Assembly: GCA_019359325.1 (NCBI GenBank)
Contig: JAHHHN010000015.1
Coordinates: 86,097 to 150,096 of the forward strand
Length of the DNA: 64,000 bases
Origin: Mojavia pulchra JT2-VF2
GTDB taxonomy: Bacteria > Cyanobacteriota > Cyanobacteriia > Cyanobacteriales > Nostocaceae
Direction of reading: 5' to 3'
Positions 61,088 to 64,000 of the stretch are shown here, piece by piece. The position numbers were made by a program, and so were the translations under genes. The notes beneath the pieces were generated by a model. That model was not told the origin of the DNA. It ran no database searches and was given only the letters and a program-made list of their open reading frames with translations. Within the stretch, counting starts at the first letter, position 1. Every line of letters starts with the position of its first letter.

Positions 61088-61960
61088 CTAAGCACGTACT
61101 TGCTCTGCAAAATACCGCAGTTCTTCTTGTTTTTCATGTTCTACAACAAATACATTCGAGTAAAGATTAGCCAGAATTTGTTTTCCCTGCTGTGTCAGTG
61201 ACAGATAACGCAGTGCATCTTTAACATACGGATACACACCATTCCAGTAAAATTTGGCGTAGTTCTTACGTAAATCGGCAGGGGTTTGATAGCCCAAAAC
61301 TTTATTCATACCGGTTTCTTCAAACTCATAGAATAAAGAAGTAATTTTTTTCAAGTAACGCGGATCGCTTAATTGCCCAATTAAATCAGCAGCACGCACT
61401 AACCCAGCAAAATCATTTGTTTCTTGATGATCTTCAGCTGCAGGCACAGGAAACCGAGTCAATTCAATATTAGTTTTAATTACTTCAGCATCGATTAGTT
61501 TGTGTCCACCAAAACGTTCATCAATAAAAAGTTTTGCTCGATCAACATGATAGGGTATGAGACTGGCATCAGAAGCACCCACAGGCAGAGAAATCATTCT
61601 ATCATTTTTACCTGTGGCATATAAGCCTTCCGCCTCTTTGTCTTGCCGACAAACTCCTTTAACATAGCCAATATCATGACAAACTAAGGAGATAATAAAA
61701 TGCAACCAGTCATCACTAGAAACACCACCCTCTCGGATTTGTTTACCCCGTAAAATATCCTGTCCTACGAGGGTGACTAAAACAGTGTGTTCGACATTAT
61801 GATATAGGGCGTCACTATTAGCAATATTTTCTAAGGCCATACTGCCAGCCCAAGCTATGATATCTTGATAATCATTCTTTAAGCCTCCATAGGTGCGGCG
61901 ATAGCCTTCTCGAATTTGATTGACAAAAGCATCAATTAGAATTTCAGTAGCATTAAACAT
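61088..61960 (-). CDS. HD-domain phosphohydrolase-like protein
   Basis: A 290-residue soluble protein of the HD superfamily. Metal ligands are visible in DALYHNVEHTVLV (His) and SLVCHDIGYVKG (His-Asp), with a further DLIGQLSD aspartate at about 199. These enzymes hydrolyse nucleotide phosphates. The arrangement with conserved HxxxH plus HD suggests a PDEase-like site, but the substrate cannot be named. ATG 61960 is the start. Cyanobacterial relatives exist under the label metal-dependent phosphohydrolase. Confidence 0.8.
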   Translation of the reverse strand: MFNATEILIDAFVNQIREGYRRTYGGLKNDYQDIIAWAGSMALENIANSDALYHNVEHTVLVTLVGQDILRGKQIREGGVSSDDWLHFIISLVCHDIGYVKGVCRQDKEAEGLYATGKNDRMISLPVGASDASLIPYHVDRAKLFIDERFGGHKLIDAEVIKTNIELTRFPVPAAEDHQETNDFAGLVRAADLIGQLSDPRYLKKITSLFYEFEETGMNKVLGYQTPADLRKNYAKFYWNGVYPYVKDALRYLSLTQQGKQILANLYSNVFVVEHEKQEELRYFAEQVRA

Positions 61961-62245
61961 ATTCGATTCTCATTTAGATCGTAATTAATTGATTGGTTAT
62001 TGGAAAAATTGCCAAATCAGTGTCGTCTTTGCTTAAATTTACGACAATACAGATTTTGCCTTGGTAGCTCAGTTATATATTTCGTCGCTAGCCATCTTTA
62101 TAGTTTTCCCACAGACTAGACTAACCTTTCATAAATATTCAAAAAAATTATGAAATGCATGGGGCAAATAATCACTTTGAATAGCAAGATACATTGCCAT
62201 AAATTAGTTACATTAGTATGGATACGCCTTAGCCTCATGAGTGTT

Positions 62246-62482
62246 TCATATCTGTTCTTTAGTAGCGGTGTTTAGATACAAACATGGTTGTGACTTAAAT
62301 AAGGCGATTATACTCAAGAATAATGTGGGATTAATATTTTCATAATTTAGCTGTAAATAGTCGAACAGGTGGTAGCCATTGAAGAAATTAATAAGGCTTT
62401 TCTTACTGAAGCCGTAAATCTTAGTTACTCCTGATCCGCAACAGGTAGCAGATTTGGGGATAACATTTCTGGCGTTTGCCAT
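62246..62482 (-). CDS. Small protein with strong ribosome site
   Basis: A 78-residue protein, MANARNVIPKSATCCGSGV at the start, then IYGFSKKSLINFFNGYHLFD. An AAGGAGG sequence lies 7 bases before the ATG, among the best ribosome sites in the window, so I believe it is translated. A Cys-Cys pair near residue 14 and a hydrophobic segment (PTLFLSIIALF, about 53-63) are the only features. I do not recognise the family; a small secreted or modified peptide is possible but not shown. Confidence 0.5.
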   Translation of the reverse strand: MANARNVIPKSATCCGSGVTKIYGFSKKSLINFFNGYHLFDYLQLNYENINPTLFLSIIALFKSQPCLYLNTATKEQI

Positions 62483-62942
62483 ATACTGCCTCCTTAACCA
62501 CCATCTGTAACCATGAAGCGAATTTAGCTAAATATAATCTCCTGATCGCCACATTCCGATTCGCGTGCAAATCAACCAGCAAGTGCGACATCTTATATCA
62601 AGTCCGGCTAATTAGTTATAATTGCCGAATTTATGCAGATGAGCAACAAAAACCCTTCTCCTCTGCTCGACGGCAGTTGCTCCTGGGGGAAACCCCCACA
62701 ACGGAGTGGCTCCCCTGCGTACCCGTCACTGCCTCCTCTGCTGCCTTAATGATAAGTCTTTAACCGGACGTAATATTATTCCATCCCTTGTCAACTATCA
62801 CAGTTGCCCTTTTATCTAGTAGCGCAATTCTGCCTACAGCCGAGCATGAAGTTATCAACACTGGCTGGCATCGGAACGCAAAAAATCTGCTTCTTAAATT
62901 CTGGCTTAGTAAACAGTGGTATAATAGTTACTGGTGGCTACT
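62483..62942. other. Intergenic region with a repeat, upstream of tRNA-Gly
   Basis: About 460 bp without a supported gene. The palindromic repeat at 62672-62734 and the promoter region of the tRNA are the only contents I see. Confidence 0.45.
62672..62734. repeat. Palindromic repeat related to 59551-59597
   Basis: GGCAGTTGCTCCTGGGGGAAACCCCC opens in the same way as the inner repeat at 59551, and CGTACCCGTCACTGCC closes it, with an extra ACAACGGAGTGGCTCCCCTG-like piece between. The arms GGCAGT and ACTGCC are inverted. Confidence 0.55.
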
Positions 62943-63014
62943 GCGGGTGTAGTTCAGTGGTAGAACGCTACCTTCCCAAGGTCGATGTCGTGGGTTCGAA
63001 TCCCATCACCCGCT
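62943..63014 (+). tRNA. trnG: tRNA-Gly (anticodon CCC)
   Basis: Acceptor GCGGGTG pairs with CACCCGC; D arm GTTC/GAAC; T arm GTGGG-TTCGAAT-CCCAT; discriminator T; no CCA encoded. The anticodon loop TTCCCAA gives anticodon CCC, reading GGG glycine codons. The anticodon stem CTACC/GGTCG has one T-C mismatch, unlike the usual fully paired form. It is 72 nt long and lies about 0.9 kb before the rRNA operon. Confidence 0.93.
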
Positions 63015-63016
63015 TT

Positions 63017-63385
63017 ATGGTAAGGTTGTCAAAAATTTGCGATGCTCATCCCACGAAAAGAGACCTCAAACAAATTCACGTCCATGCTGCTATTTTAATG
63101 ACAGCTTTAATGACAGCCCCCAACTTTCATGTTGATGCTCATGGAAGTTCTGATGGAGATGATATCACTTACCTCAATCAAAAATGCCTGACTTATTTCA
63201 AAGGCAAAGGTAATATTCCTAGCCATCGTTTGCAGAATATTCATTTCTTTCATATTGTAGACGAGCTTGACTATACTACCAAGCACCTGAGTGTTACCGT
63301 GACCCCACCAAGGCAGTATCGCTTCAGACTTGTTCTCGGTGAGGTTGGTCTTTTACGAATTATTAACGGGACAAACGGCTTTTGA
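63017..63385 (+). CDS. Doubtful open frame after tRNA-Gly
   Basis: An ATG two bases after the tRNA opens a 122-residue frame (ending RFRLVLGEVGLLRIINGTNGF). No ribosome site is seen, and a later ATG at about 63098 is equally possible. The composition is not obviously random: HVDAHGSSDGDDITYLNQK and YRFRLVLGEVG look like real protein. I do not recognise it. Confidence 0.3.
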   Translation: MVRLSKICDAHPTKRDLKQIHVHAAILMTALMTAPNFHVDAHGSSDGDDITYLNQKCLTYFKGKGNIPSHRLQNIHFFHIVDELDYTTKHLSVTVTPPRQYRFRLVLGEVGLLRIINGTNGF

Positions 63386-63911
63386 GAATATTTTCCAAGT
63401 TTTTGACTGCGATGTATTTTCCTAGAGAAGCTATCCTTCTATCTATAACCAAACCTGCTGGTAGATCGGATGAATGGTTGCAGAAATTTTGTGCTTTTGC
63501 TCCTGAAGATTGATGTGCTTACTTTTTGAATAGCATCCAGCGGCTTAATTCACAATAAAGCGTAGGATATTCTTCAAGGAATTTTTATTTTTGATTAAAA
63601 GAGTAAAAAGTTTACCTGCTATGATACTTACCCAGTCTGATTTTTAGCTTCTTTCTTACCCAATCTGGTTGCTGTGCAAAAAAAAGATGTCATACCCCTT
63701 GACGAACCCAAAATAAGTTGTTATCTTAAATAAGTGCCAGGGCGAGAGACGCCGAGGCAACCGAACCGAGAAAAAAGAATACTTTGAAAGCTGAAGAAGA
63801 AACCAATCCTCGTCAAAGAAAATGGTTGTTTGGGGTTACCCAAAAACATAGACAAGATTGTACAGGATTCCGGAAAGTTAAATTTTCGGAGTGAAAAACT
63901 CGAAACAGAAC
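63386..63911. other. rRNA operon upstream region and leader
   Basis: About 525 bp with no gene. The last 190 bp after the promoter are the 16S leader, containing GCCAGGGCGAGAGACGCC and other G/C-rich elements that probably take part in precursor processing and antitermination. Confidence 0.55.
63699..63727 (+). promoter_or_regulatory. rRNA operon promoter
   Basis: TTGACG at 63699-63704, a 17-bp spacer and TATCTT at 63722-63727 form a near-consensus group-1 sigma promoter. Transcription would start near 63735, giving a leader of about 175 nt before the 16S gene. Confidence 0.75.

Positions 63912-64000
<89 letters not shown>

Overview
The window looks like chromosome of a filamentous, probably heterocyst-forming cyanobacterium (Nostocales type). 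The signs are many HIP1 octamers (GCGATCGC), short heptameric repeats of the GTGCTGAGT kind between genes, tocopherol genes (homogentisate phytyltransferase plus a tocopherol-type methyltransferase), a CobA-HemD fusion, a KtrB/KtrA potassium system, AcnB, SLH and pentapeptide-repeat proteins, and many small inverted-repeat elements. The right edge enters a 16S rRNA gene behind a clear promoter.

Layout. 0-7.8 kb: a MITE with a target duplication, a small membrane protein, a very large secreted alkaline-phosphatase-like protein (two phosphatase domains plus RTX-type repeats, with a possible Pho box), a DOPA-dioxygenase-like protein, an HtrA protease and a CheB-type methylesterase. 8.0-11.4 kb: a photolyase split into two genes in swapped order, and TldD. 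12-16.7 kb, minus strand: a run of tocopherol, TPR, CobA-HemD and CoaE genes. 16.8-29.4 kb: potassium uptake, TPR protein, QueA, YraN, pentapeptide protein, DnaG, an amidase-like/glucosaminidase protein and a lipoprotein. QueA, YraN and DnaG each carry repeat-derived sequence read in frame. 29.5-36 kb: an O-methyltransferase remnant, an SLH-fasciclin-barrel protein, a peptidase M14 remnant, an EamA transporter, a CIRCE-like operator and a lone ATP-grasp ligase.

36-48.9 kb is an accessory island. It holds HicAB, a PIN toxin pair, several RelE/HigB-type loci and a Uma2-type gene. Several toxins are damaged while the antitoxin next to them is intact: one RelE is frameshifted by an exact 10-bp tandem duplication, a second has CTG where ATG is expected, and a HigB-like toxin has an in-frame TAA. 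A second, decayed set of three genes from the first part of the island lies at 39.1-40.2 kb. Beside it is a 594-residue protein with a CBS pair, a HEPN-like RNRLAH motif, a DUF7662-like segment and a DUF4268-like domain. This is my best candidate for an undescribed stress or anti-phage system. AcnB sits inside the island.

49-64 kb is mostly housekeeping: 2Fe-2S ferredoxin, DUF3326 protein, CPBP protease, acyl-CoA dehydrogenase, a two-component pair, a sodium/solute symporter with its small DUF4212 partner, a PAS histidine kinase, an ABC permease, an HD-domain protein, tRNA-Gly(CCC) and the start of the rRNA operon. Family assignments come from motif recognition alone; no database search was run.
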